In this document: positions 1 through 8,329 of the stretch, in pieces
Position numbering within the stretch: the stretch's first letter is position 1
Layout: every line of letters begins with the position of its first letter
Origin: Saccoglossus kowalevskii
Lineage: Eukaryota; Hemichordata; Enteropneusta; Harrimaniidae
Assembly (NCBI RefSeq): GCF_000003605.2
Contig: NW_003109079.1
Span: 822,128-834,374, forward strand
Length of the DNA: 12,247 bases
Direction of reading: 5' to 3'
Translations under genes and position numbers: made by a program
The notes under the pieces: generated by a model
Told to the model about the DNA's origin: nothing
Databases searched by the model: none
What the model saw: only the letters and a program-made list of their open reading frames with translations

Positions 1-1226
1 GCTGATATGTATATGATGTATGTGCCAAATTCGAATGAAAATGGTATATAAATTGTGGAAATATAGTAGTAAGGCCAAAAAGTCAGATGGCTGTCATTCG
101 GCCATCCTTGACTAGATTTTGAAACAAATTGTCATGGACATGCATCCTAACATGTATAAAGTACATGTATGTGCCAAATTTGAATGAAAACTGACAAGAT
201 ACCGCATAAAATCTTTGATCCAATTGCGAAATAAATCGTCATGGACATGTATCCTAACATAAATAATCTATGTACCAAGTTTGAATGACAACTGACAAAG
301 CATGTCCAAAATACAACATTTTACAAAAAACAAGATGGCTGCCAGTCGGCCATTTTGAATCGAATCTCTAAACCACTGCATGTGCATATGTCCCACATAA
401 GGTACTAGGCACATGCAAAGAATGAACGGAATCGGTCCACAGGATTCTGAAATATGACTCTGGACAGACTGACGCACGGACGGACACACGGACGGACGAA
501 TGGTCAGGGACATGTATCTTAACATGTATGATCTATGTACTAAATTTGAATAAAAACTGACAAAGCATGTTCAAAATACAACATTTTCAAAAAACAAGAT
601 GGCTGCCAAACGGCCATCTTTGATCCAATTGCGAAATAAATCGTCATGGACATGTATCCTAACATGTATAATCCATGTACCAAGTTTGAATGAAAACTGA
701 CAAAGCATGTCCAAAATACAACATTTTACAAAAAACAAGATGGCTGCCAGTCGGCTATTATGAATCGAATCTCTAAACCACTGCATGTGCATATGTCCCA
801 CATAAGGTACTAGGCACATGCAAAGAATGAACGGAATCGGTCCACAGGATTCTGAAATATGACTCTGGACAGACGGACACACGAACGGACGGACGAATGG
901 ATGGACGAACAGACTCACGAACGGTCAGGGACATGTATCCTAACATGTATAATCTATGTACCAAGTTTGAATGAAAACTGACAAAGCATGTCCAAAATAC
1001 AACATTTTCAAAAAACAAGATGGCTGCCAGTCGGCCATTTTGAATCGAATCGCTAAACCACTGCATGTGCATATGTCCCATATAAAGTACTTGGCACATG
1101 CAAAGAATGAACAGAATCGGCCCAAGGGATTCTGAGATATGACTCCGGACGGACGCAAGAACGCACAGACGGACGGAGATCGAATTATAAGTCCCCGTTT
1201 GCGGACTTCGTCCGAACAGGGACTAA
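1..1226 (+). repeat. Family 1 element: higher-order tandem array with GACGG-rich runs and 3' hairpin (5' end cut by window)
   Basis: Repeated units start at gacatg (137, 244, 509, 649, 930). Two unit types alternate. The short type (about 107 to 140 bp; for example 509-648) ends with tttgatccaattgcgaaat. The long type (265 bp at 244-508, 281 bp at 649-929, and the last from 930) carries aaccactgcatgtgcatatg and a GACGG-rich run (about 463-500, 865-920, 1146-1178). Each unit has aagatggctgcc followed by a cggccat-like word. Two 405-420 bp higher-order steps are visible (244 to 649, 509 to 930). The array ends in the 1190-1224 hairpin and then aa. The minus frames of 72 to 115 codons here repeat with the array and are not genes. 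Confidence 0.9.
1190..1224 (+). repeat. 3' terminal hairpin of the family 1 element
   Basis: agtccc (1190-1195) pairs with gggact (1219-1224), gtt (1197-1199) with aac (1215-1217), and cggac (1202-1206) with gtccg (1210-1214). The loop is ttc, with one mismatch and a two-base bulge. The element then ends in …gggactaa. The outer arm aacagggact is the reverse complement of agtccctgtt found near the 5' end of the copy at 3379. Confidence 0.85.
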
Positions 1227-1648
1227 TTAAGGCTTCACTCTGGGTTGTTAAATTTGCATTCTGAGTTCATTTATAGGGCTTTATTGGGGTATTAGAACTA
1301 TCATGTGAACTATTTGATAGTATGAATATGAACAAATTGCATGAAATAATTGCTCATTGGCCTGAATTTGGCCTTACTATGAATTAATATCGACTGCAAA
1401 TCTTTGAGAATCGTCATGTGTTGAACGCTTTACGACTAGCGAATGTACTTTCAACACACTGACAAATGGGAAGCAGAAACAAACACTAACGCTCGGACGC
1501 GCAGAAAATCATTGGTTATTCGCAAAAATAAATATTTCACATAATTGTCCCAGACACCAATATGACTGTAACTTTTAAGAGTCACAGTGACTTTGACACA
1601 CACTATTGTGTTACCAGTCACATGGTTATAACTGTACAAGGTACTCAC

Positions 1649-1780
1649 CATCACATTTCAAACCTTGCCTAACAATGCCAAAAAGCATTTCTCCACAAAA
1701 ATCACAAAAAGTAGGAGACTTGTAGGAATGTACAAATAACGAATGAGGTCTGATATGCGAGTCTTCTAGACTGGCTGAAG
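1649..1780 (-). CDS. PRKD: Protein kinase D exon: linker and first half of the C1a zinc finger (partial gene)
   Basis: Internal coding exon of 132 bp: two bases completing a codon, 43 codons, then one base. On the minus strand it follows a pyrimidine-rich acceptor (…ttttaccag) and is closed by the donor gtgagtac. The frame reads [19 protein letters not shown], then [14 protein letters not shown], then IVRQGLKCD. This fits the PKD C1a signature H-x12-C-x2-C-x13-C, so four of the eight Cys/His zinc ligands are here and the rest must be in the next exon, left of position 1. The C1-fold residues linked to diacylglycerol/phorbol binding are kept: Pro two residues before the first Cys, the Gly of MLFG, and the Gln-Gly before the last Cys. 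By family knowledge, C1a recruits PKD to diacylglycerol at the trans-Golgi and plasma membrane, downstream of PKC. From memory, vertebrate PKD has [16 protein letters not shown] or a close variant at this point. It could be any PRKD paralogue or the single invertebrate PKD. Confidence 0.96.
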
Positions 1781-1879
1781 CTGGTAAAAAAAGAAGAAAA
1801 ACAATATTACTCAACAAGTAAGTTTAGTATAAAAACACAACATAATGATTGGTCAATTGGTGATGTGGGATTATATACA

Positions 1880-1899
1880 TTTATCACACATGTGATAAA
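1880..1899 (+). repeat. Near-perfect 20-bp palindrome
   Basis: tttatcaca (1880-1888), spacer ca, tgtgataaa (1891-1899). It lies in the PKD intron about 100 bases upstream (on the minus strand) of the C1a exon acceptor. Confidence 0.7.
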
Positions 1900-3378
1900 C
1901 AAATTCTCGAAAATGACATTAATTTGGAAATACACATCCACCGCTTCAAACCGCAGTTGTAAACATTTCATGATTTACTGTGTCAGAAAAGAACTGGCTG
2001 ACCATGTATCCAGTGTCACTGGAATTCAAAGTAGTACTTATCAGAGATGTGAACTTGATGCAGTTCAGGCTTGGTATTTTTCAATCCCAGGTGGCAGAGT
2101 GAGCTTTTCTGCTGAGCTGTGCATCTGTGTTTGAACCGACTTACCTGGATGCTTAGTTTTTTTTTAGCATGTTTGGTGATTGTGGACATTCATTTTTTTA
2201 ATTATATAATTCTACAACTAAAACATTCCACACTATTTATTATTCAAAACGTAAATATCTGTTTTTTCTGGGACGACTCTCTGCTAGCAATTACAATGTA
2301 CTGTGATTTGATTGCATTTATTGTAACAAAATTACATTGAAGTTATCGTGATCCTGTGTTCCAAGGATCCCACTGAAAACTTCACTGCGATGCAAAATTT
2401 TGTGATTTTCCCAAAATTTAGATCTTGAGAATTAACACATCATCAGCTTAACAGCCTTTTTTCATATTTTGGTATTTGAAGGCTTTCAGCGAGTGATTTA
2501 ACATTTTCACCACCAGACATCCTTGCCCAAATTTTTCTGCAATTTCTCTTATATTCTTCAATATTTCTGGACATGGACCCTATTTTGGAACCAACAGACA
2601 AAATTTTAGTCAATTTTTGGTATTTGACCCAATCTTCTGAAAGAAAGTGCAGACTATAAACTGGACTATTTTTTGAATTTGCGATGAAAAGAGGGAACAT
2701 ATAAATAGCATAAAAGAAAAATATTGCATTAATTTTACCGAAACGAAATAAATTGTTATTTTACCAGACATCTTCATTCAGATATTCACAATAATTATTT
2801 TGCCAGTCTTCGGATATTTAATTAAACACAAATCTGTGGGTACTTTTTCATCTCGCTGTCAAATATTTGGACAGGTAATTGCTTCATAACAGAATATTCA
2901 TTTTAATAATGATAGCTCATTGGCTCGCTGATCAGATTTGTCATAAATCTAATGTATTTTACACAGCATTTGATTGTTAATTCCTAATTAATCTACATTC
3001 CAGGTCTAAATTGTCAGTGTATATGCATTTCAAATCCAGATCAACATTCCATAAATTCGTGACGTGAAACATATGTGTACAGGCAAGAGTTGACAGCACC
3101 CTCTATTGTGATAATGATTTAAACTTTCATTTTAAGTGGGCTCTTGAATGTCTATGCAAAGATGTGGGAATGTGAATGATACAAAGACAATTCAGATAAT
3201 TTTACTAAAGTAGATGATTAATGGTTAAACATCGATTTAATGAGTTTGAAATTGTCAATACTGTAGAAATCTTATTGTCATTTGGACTATATTTTTACTT
3301 ACTTTATTCATAAAATCTAGCGCAAATATTTTTGTTATTTCAGATTGTTTACAGAGGTTTTATGACAAATCAGTTAAA

Positions 3379-3920
3379 ACATGACAGAGTCCCTGTTGTT
3401 TAATAATAAACAACACTGAAATGAGTCAGTTATTTTGATTCATAACTTGAAACAAATGCATGTTAATATGTCTGACACGATGTATAAAATAGTTGTAAAA
3501 TTTGACTTTAATCAAGGCATGTCAAAGATACGGATATCCGATCTGATGATACCATTATATTCAATGTACTAAGTTTAAACAAAAGATTCGGATCTGGCAG
3601 AAACACTTGATTTTGAGGCATTTTTAACAATACCTGTAAAATAGCAGTCATTCAGCCATCTTGAATTGGACTGTCAAACATAACATGATGTACCGGTATG
3701 ATGTATATTTAAAGTTTGATCAGTCAAGATACATGGTACAGTGATTTAAAACAAAATGGTAAGTAGTCAGCTATTTTGAATTCGATCAGAAAAACAAAAT
3801 GGACAAGGTCTCATGATAATTAATAGACATGTATGTAAGTTTGAACGAAATCCATTCCATCCAGAGCCATTCAGAAATTGCAGAAATGCTACATTTTGAT
3901 GTATTTTTCATGACATTTAT
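3379..3920 (+). repeat. Family 1 element, decayed and truncated copy
   Basis: It opens with acatgacagagtccct (3379-3394), the same 16 bases that open the copy at 6288. Inside are degraded family 1 words: gcagtcattcagccatcttg near 3643, tcagctattttgaattcgat near 3767, and two related lines agaaacacttgattttga (3599) and agaaatgctacattttga (3882), 283 bases apart. There is no GACGG run and no 3' hairpin, so the 3' part is missing. The right boundary is approximate. The copy lies within the PKD intron, antisense to the gene. Confidence 0.7.
3394..3415 (+). repeat. Perfect 9-bp hairpin inside the 5' end of the family 1 copy
   Basis: tgttgttta (3394-3402) is followed by loop ataa and taaacaaca (3407-3415). 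It overlaps the end of the subterminal agtccctgtt (3388-3397). The copy at 6288 does not keep this hairpin, so it may be private to this copy. Confidence 0.6.
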
Positions 3921-4252
3921 GCTCATTCCCTAGGTAACCAATAATGCAACAAAAAACATGTTAGTATTGTTATGTAATCTGGTAAAACAAAATTCACATG
4001 AAACAAAATAAATATAAAAACAAAAGAAATAGAGGCCACAAGTTTGATCTAACAGACTTAGTGGGCACACACAATCTTTCTTTCTTTTTTTGAAAACCTC
4101 TATCTCAGCTGTAACCATGCTGATCTATTATTTGATTGTGATTCTATTTTGATTCAATATCACTAAAAAATCAGTTATGTTAGAGGACACACTGGTCAAT
4201 ATAGATTCATGATTTGTATTAGTTGATAATAGTTAATTTCTAGTGAGATTAC

Positions 4253-4391
4253 CTGAAAGCACCACCTCAATCAAACATCCTTCCGTTACATCGCTTGGCA
4301 TAGTAACCATTTGTAGTACATTGCTACTGCCGACATCGTGGCGAAATAACATGATTTTATCAACAACATTGTACAGTCCTGCATCTGGGTA
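4253..4391 (-). CDS. PRKD: Protein kinase D exon: second half of the N-terminal ubiquitin-like domain (partial gene)
   Basis: Internal coding exon of 139 bp: starts in phase 0, 46 codons plus one base. The acceptor is …tttacattacag and the donor is gtaatctc. It reads YPDAGLYNVVDKIMLFRHD, then VGSSNVLQMVTMPSDV, then TEGCLIEVVLS. From memory the vertebrate PKD equivalent is FPECGFYGMYDKILLFRHD … EGDLIEVVLS. That region forms part of the ubiquitin-like domain reported to mediate PKD dimerisation and trans-autophosphorylation. The last base (g) joins the first two bases (ct) of the exon at 1649-1780 to make an Ala codon, giving [17 protein letters not shown], against vertebrate VVLSASATFEDFQIRPH. 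The match across the splice confirms exon order, phase and strand. The phase-0 start just after the expected VDQK end of the preceding exon also agrees with the vertebrate gene as I recall it. No start codon is expected here. Confidence 0.95.
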
Positions 4392-4559
4392 CTGTAATGT
4401 AAACAGAAAATGAAGAGGGAATTAGATTAAGTCTTCATAATTAATATACACAGATTTTAACTTGAAACTTGTTAGGTCTGTGTATTGTTCTTTGTAGAGT
4501 ATATATGCACCACGTTTTATTGAAATGTGATTATTAAAACCTGAGAAATCGATGGAAAT

Positions 4560-4720
4560 GTCGAAAATAGACTAATAATTATGTAAATTAGGTAATTAGT
4601 ATGCACTGATGTTGACCAACACTTATCAGGTGTGCACATAGTCCCAGATCACATATGTACCATACTAAATTTCATTGAAATCCAACGAGCAGTTCTTCAG
4701 ATATCCATGGAACTAAAATA
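4560..4720 (+). repeat. Interspersed repeat related to the 151-bp units at 5735-5985
   Basis: Order of words: atgtaaattaggtaattagt, then gtgcacatagtcccag, then atgtaccatactaaatttca, then aaatccaacgagcagttctt and cagatatcc. The 151-bp units further right carry the same themes in the same order (atgcaaatta, tctgcacatt-acccc, atgtaac, then an agaagtttttgagat-like end). The similarity is by eye, so the boundaries are approximate. Confidence 0.5.
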
Positions 4721-4800
4721 CATACATACACTCATACAATGTACCCCGGTACAAACATGTACATACATACATACATACGTATGTACATACACACAGACAG
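4718..4800 (+). repeat. CATA microsatellite, imperfect, with an internal palindrome
   Basis: Runs of cata/acat at 4719-4730 and 4757-4795 are interrupted by tgtaccccggtaca and by the 14-bp palindrome tacatacgtatgta. The run ends in cacacagacag. It directly follows the repeat at 4560-4720 and may be its variable tail. The 75-codon minus frame across it (4697-4924) is an artefact of the repeat. Confidence 0.85.
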
Positions 4801-5734
4801 GGTAACTGCAAATACTCCCATTGAATGCTTTGGACCAGGAAGTCGAATACATGTTATGACACAATAAATATGTTAACAAAACTACGCAGATTGACAATGT
4901 AAAAACTAAAAAGACTGTCATCAATGCTTAGTACAAATTAAAACTGGTTTAACGGCAATGGATATTGCGAATACCATAAAATCATTTTTTCTCCCAAAAA
5001 TCAACAATTATTAGATTAAAACTGGAAAACAAATTTTGATATGATTTATATTATCAAGCAGCAGTGATTAGAAAATACACAACATCCCTGGCTGTGTACC
5101 CTGACAAAAGGGTAAAACTTGTTTTGTCATCACGTCTGTATCAATAGAGATTCACTAAAAACTCCATGTATTTCCACAAACTCGATAACCATCTGTTTAT
5201 TTATTTGGGTTTTGATCAGCAGTTTGTTTGTTTTTTAGGCAAGGCATTGAAGCAGACCAACTAATATGTTGGAGTAGTCGACCATATCCTAAACTGTTAT
5301 CATGCAGTCACAACTGGTGGTGCAATTAAATGGCACCACCATCGTGACATAGGCAATGATATGCTGGTATATCACAGATCACTCATCGTACATGTCTGAA
5401 AGCATGGAAAGTATGCAGCTATTACAGTATCCAGCAATGCCATGAAATGAAGGGGAATAAATTAGCAGTTACATGTAAAATTGACTTAATTCTGAAATCA
5501 ACAAGGCGTATTAAAATAATATTTAATTGGTACAAAGCACAGACTACATTGAAATTTTTTTTAAATATTTTATGTCAGTGTTAACACTGTATTGTTCCTG
5601 CCAAAATTTCACATCACATTTTTATAAATTTTTCTCTAATTTGTTAATTTCTAATTAGCAAATATTTGACAGAATATGGGAAAAAATAATGCAGGTTTAT
5701 TTTGTAAAAGACCACAAAATATGGTATTCAAAGG
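4801..5734. other. Intronic stretch with no gene seen
   Basis: AT-rich and apparently unique. The only structure noted is a perfect GC-rich hairpin: tggtggtgc (5315-5323), a 9-base loop, and gcaccacca (5333-5341). No splice-bounded open frame or RNA gene was recognised. Confidence 0.6.
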
Positions 5735-5985
5735 TGAAATGAGAAATATGCAAATTAGTGGCTTAATATAAATAGTCATTGCTACAAAACTAAACATGTC
5801 TGCACATTACCCCAAGGTAATTATGTAACAAATCTGAACAACATCTGCTGAGAAGTTTTTGAGATTTTGCTTTCCCAGGCTGAAATGAGATAATTAATAT
5901 GCAAATTAACTACTTAACATGCACAAACATGACCTCAAAACTGATCATGTCTGCACAGTATCGCAAGGTCCCTAACTAAAAAACA
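5735..5985 (+). repeat. 151-bp tandem pair with ATGCAAAT octamers
   Basis: atgcaaatta occurs at 5748 and 5899, and catgtctgcaca at 5795 and 5946. Both pairs are exactly 151 bases apart. Both units also carry aaatgaga just before atgcaaatta, a ctacaaaact/ctcaaaactga word, and an accccaaggt/cgcaaggt word. The second unit is truncated. ATGCAAAT is the POU/octamer consensus, but inside an interspersed repeat it is not evidence of regulation. Confidence 0.75.
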
Positions 5986-6273
5986 TCCATGCCTTCATGA
6001 AATTCAATGTACTGGTATTATGACATAATAAAATATTAAAATTTATATTATAAAATGGAGCATATTTAGGTTAATGACTTTTGAGTTGACAAAAAACAAT
6101 TATACTGCATCATGGTTGATTATTATTGACCCTAAAGACTTTCTCATTAAAAGCAAGGTGAATTTTACATTGCAAAGTCCAATCCAAAATGTTTGAAAGT
6201 CTAACAGTTGGTATTACCGGTATGTAAATGTGAAAATAGCTTCTTCGTCAAAAAAGCTAATTTGAAGTCATGT

Positions 6274-6294
6274 CATGACATGACATGACATGAC
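6274..6294 (+). repeat. ATGAC pentanucleotide microsatellite abutting the family 1 copy
   Basis: Four catga units run into the 5' end of the element at 6288. The first bases of the element (acatgac) are themselves one such unit, so the run may have grown out of the element terminus. Confidence 0.85.
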
Positions 6295-7012
6295 AGAGTC
6301 CCTATGAAGTAGTAAAGTTTGATTGTGATCAGTTGATGTACGTCAGAGACAGCATTTGTATTCAAGCATTTTGAATTTGATCTGGAAGAAAAATATGGTT
6401 CATTTTAATATACAAGTTTATTGTATGTACAAAGATGGACAATAGCTGTCCACGTATAACCAAGATTGATGTTAAGAGTGGCAGAAATGCTTGATTTTGA
6501 TAAATTTTAACATTAAAAAGGCTACCATTTGACCATCTTGAATCTGATCATCAAACAACTTATATGTGAATATGTGCGAATGCTGTACTAGAACCTAAAA
6601 AGTTTGAACGTGATTGGTCAAAGCATGTTAGAGATATGGCCTTAGAATAGTATTTCTTTTAAAACAATGGCCGCCAGTTGGCAATTTTGATTCCCATCTG
6701 AAAAACAAAATGACATGCAAATGAAGGTCTCGTTATGTCTAATGCATATACCAAATTTTAATGAAATACCATACACAACGAAGATCCAGCACCGAATGAC
6801 AGAAATGCTTGATTTTGATGAAATTTTAGCACTAAAAATGGCTGCTATTCGAACATTTTAAGTTGGATTATGAAACAAATGCAATAGCATATGTATGATA
6901 TGATGCATGTTAAACTGACCTGAGCATAGCTGAGATACAGGTGGAAAGAGACTGAAGCACAGAGGTGAAATTATAACTCCCTGTTTTCAGACTACATCTG
7001 ATTGGTGACTAA
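6288..7012 (+). repeat. Family 1 element, nearly full-length but decayed copy
   Basis: The 5' end acatgacagagtccct (6288-6303) is identical to that of the copy at 3379. The 3' end (6971-7012) aligns without gaps to 1185-1226, the terminus of the array, with about 31 of 42 bases identical, and also ends in gactaa. Internal units repeat 318 bases apart (agaaatgcttgattttga at 6483 and 6801) and carry atggccgccagttggc and atggctgctattcg words. The GACGG run is worn to gagactgaagcacagagg and the hairpin is largely lost. This gives the family a length of about 725 bp and both ends. Confidence 0.8.
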
Positions 7013-7440
7013 AAAGTTTGTACTGAAAATCTCAGTAAAATGATAGTCAAAGCATTTAATTTAGGTCACCTCCTTACCTCGCTGTCAAATCTAGCACAGT
7101 GAAGCACATGTTACAAAAGATAGATACTAAACTTGAACACATTATCGTTATCTGGCCAGCTTTCCATGTAGTTAACGAGGCAACTACAAAGATTATAAAA
7201 ACATGATATCCTCGGCAAAATAATAATGTAGACAAATTGATGCAAACAGCCAGGTCATTTAGGCAGTACAAGGACCTCTAAACTCAGGTTCAATATCACA
7301 CATTTGAAGGACAAAAAATCACTCAGACACATGAGTCATTGGGTAATGAGCTATGTGCTTGGACTACAAGTACACATGTACAATATTTGTGACAACTCTA
7401 AAACAAGAACCTCATTCTATAGAATCTTAATAATAAACAA
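7013..7440. other. Intronic stretch with no gene seen
   Basis: Apparently unique AT-rich sequence between two elements. The 65-codon minus frame (7074-7271) shows no recognisable motif or splice context. Confidence 0.55.
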
Positions 7441-8125
7441 GCAGCCTATCGGCTGAGATAGCTCCGCTGTTAGCAATGCACATTTAAATTAAAGAACTGA
7501 AGACATCATTAGAAAATGAACAATATGAATAGTATCAAAGCAATCGGACTTACAGTTTTCAACAAGAAGTCGAAAATATCACTTTTTACCAAAAATGACA
7601 AAAATATTCACCAAAATTAGAGAATTGAAGATATCATCACGAAATGAACAAATCTGAGAGAGGTCCACATGTAGTACCTATATATGTAGTATCAAAGCAA
7701 TTGGACTTGCGGTTTTTAACAAGAAGTCGAAAATATCACTTTTTACCAAAAATGACAAAAATATTCACCAAAATTAGAGAATTAAAGATATCATTACAAA
7801 ATGAACAAATCTGAGAGAGGTCCACATGTAGTACCTATATATGTAATATCAAAGTAATTGCACTTGCGGTTTTTAACAAGAAGTCGAAAATATCACTTTT
7901 TACCAAAAATGACAAAAATATTCACCAAAATTAGAGAATTAAAGATATCAACATGAAATGAACATACCTAAGAGAGGTCTACCCAAGGTACATATAAACC
8001 AAGTATCAAAGCATTCAGGCTTGTAGTTTTCAAGAAGAAGTCGAAAAAGTAAAACATTGACACGGACGACGACGGACAATCACTCATATGATAAGCTCCG
8101 CTCGACAAAGTCGACAGCGGAGCTA
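7441..8125 (+). mobile_element. Family 2 non-autonomous element with 157-bp core repeats
   Basis: The 5' end is gcagcctatcggctgaga, followed by tagctccgctgt (7459-7470), the perfect inverted match of acagcggagcta (8114-8125) at the 3' end. The core repeats with period exactly 157: aagaagtcg at 7564, 7721, 7878 and 8035. The first unit is shortened by an internal deletion. The core is followed by a short GACGG-rich run, acggacgacgacggac (8062-8077), then the hairpin at 8094-8124 and …ggagctaa. No open frame of any size is present, so it must have been moved by proteins encoded elsewhere. The layout matches pearl-type bivalve elements and HINE/DINE non-autonomous Helentrons. Confidence 0.85.
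8094..8124 (+). repeat. 3' hairpin of the family 2 element
   Basis: agctccgct (8094-8102) pairs with agcggagct (8116-8124) and cgac (8103-8106) with gtcg (8110-8113). The loop is aaa, with an ac bulge at 8114-8115. The outer 3' arm also pairs with the 5' copy of agctccgct at 7460-7468, so the two 5' arms compete for one partner. Confidence 0.9.
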
Positions 8126-8329
8126 AAAAATGACAAATAACACTAACTTATTTGTTGGTTGAAATACTGTGAATTCATTTATTATTCAATGGTTTTTAAT
8201 TGCACTATTGTTGAAGGGAATTTCAAGTGAAAAATAGTGTAAGTAAATGCCAGTGAAAAAATTGTTTTCATTACCACTTTCTTTGTAGTACAGAGTACCC
8301 GGTAATCAAACTTCAAACAAAACCAGCAT
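8126..8329. other. Spacer between two family 2 copies
   Basis: About 200 bases of AT-rich sequence with no repeat match to either flanking element and no coding signal. Confidence 0.5.

Larger units (their letters stand above)
1..1648 (-). other. PRKD: PKD intron downstream of the C1a half-exon (left end beyond window)
   Basis: The donor gtgagtac (complement of 1641-1648) opens an intron that runs off the left edge. The rest of C1a (Cys, His, Cys, Cys ligands) was looked for on the minus strand and not found, so the intron is at least 1648 bp. It holds the family 1 array to 1226. The remaining 1227-1640 shows no gene or repeat I can recognise; its 67-codon minus frame (1451-1654) only reads through the intron into the exon in a wrong frame. 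Confidence 0.85.
1781..4252 (-). other. PRKD: PKD intron between the ubiquitin-like exon and the C1a exon
   Basis: A 2472-bp phase-1 GT-AG intron bounded by gtaatctc (complement of 4245-4252) and ttttaccag (complement of 1781-1789). A possible branch site, atactaaact, lies at 1821-1830 on the minus strand, about 45 bases before the acceptor. The part nearest the C1a exon (about 1781-3378) shows no recognisable gene or repeat. A decayed family 1 repeat occupies about 3379-3920. The stretch from there to 4252 looks unique. The longest open frames inside (89 codons plus at 1865-2134, 85 codons minus at 2443-2700) resemble nothing I know. Confidence 0.93.

Noticed and set aside
268-1158. Minus-strand open frames of 72 to 115 codons at the left end
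   Set aside because: They repeat with the family 1 array, share near-identical text between copies and have no splice or protein-family support.
1865-2340. Two plus-strand open frames (89 and 73 codons)
   Set aside because: No family resemblance, ordinary AT-rich intronic text, and opposite strand to the gene.
2443-2700. 85-codon minus frame inside the PKD intron as an alternative exon
   Set aside because: No match to any known PKD segment, and no convincing acceptor and donor pair in a compatible phase.
4697-4924. 75-codon minus frame
   Set aside because: Produced by the CATA microsatellite.
7441-8125. CRISPR-like array or satellite
   Set aside because: Units are directly adjoining 157-bp repeats without spacers, in a eukaryotic intron, and bounded by element ends.
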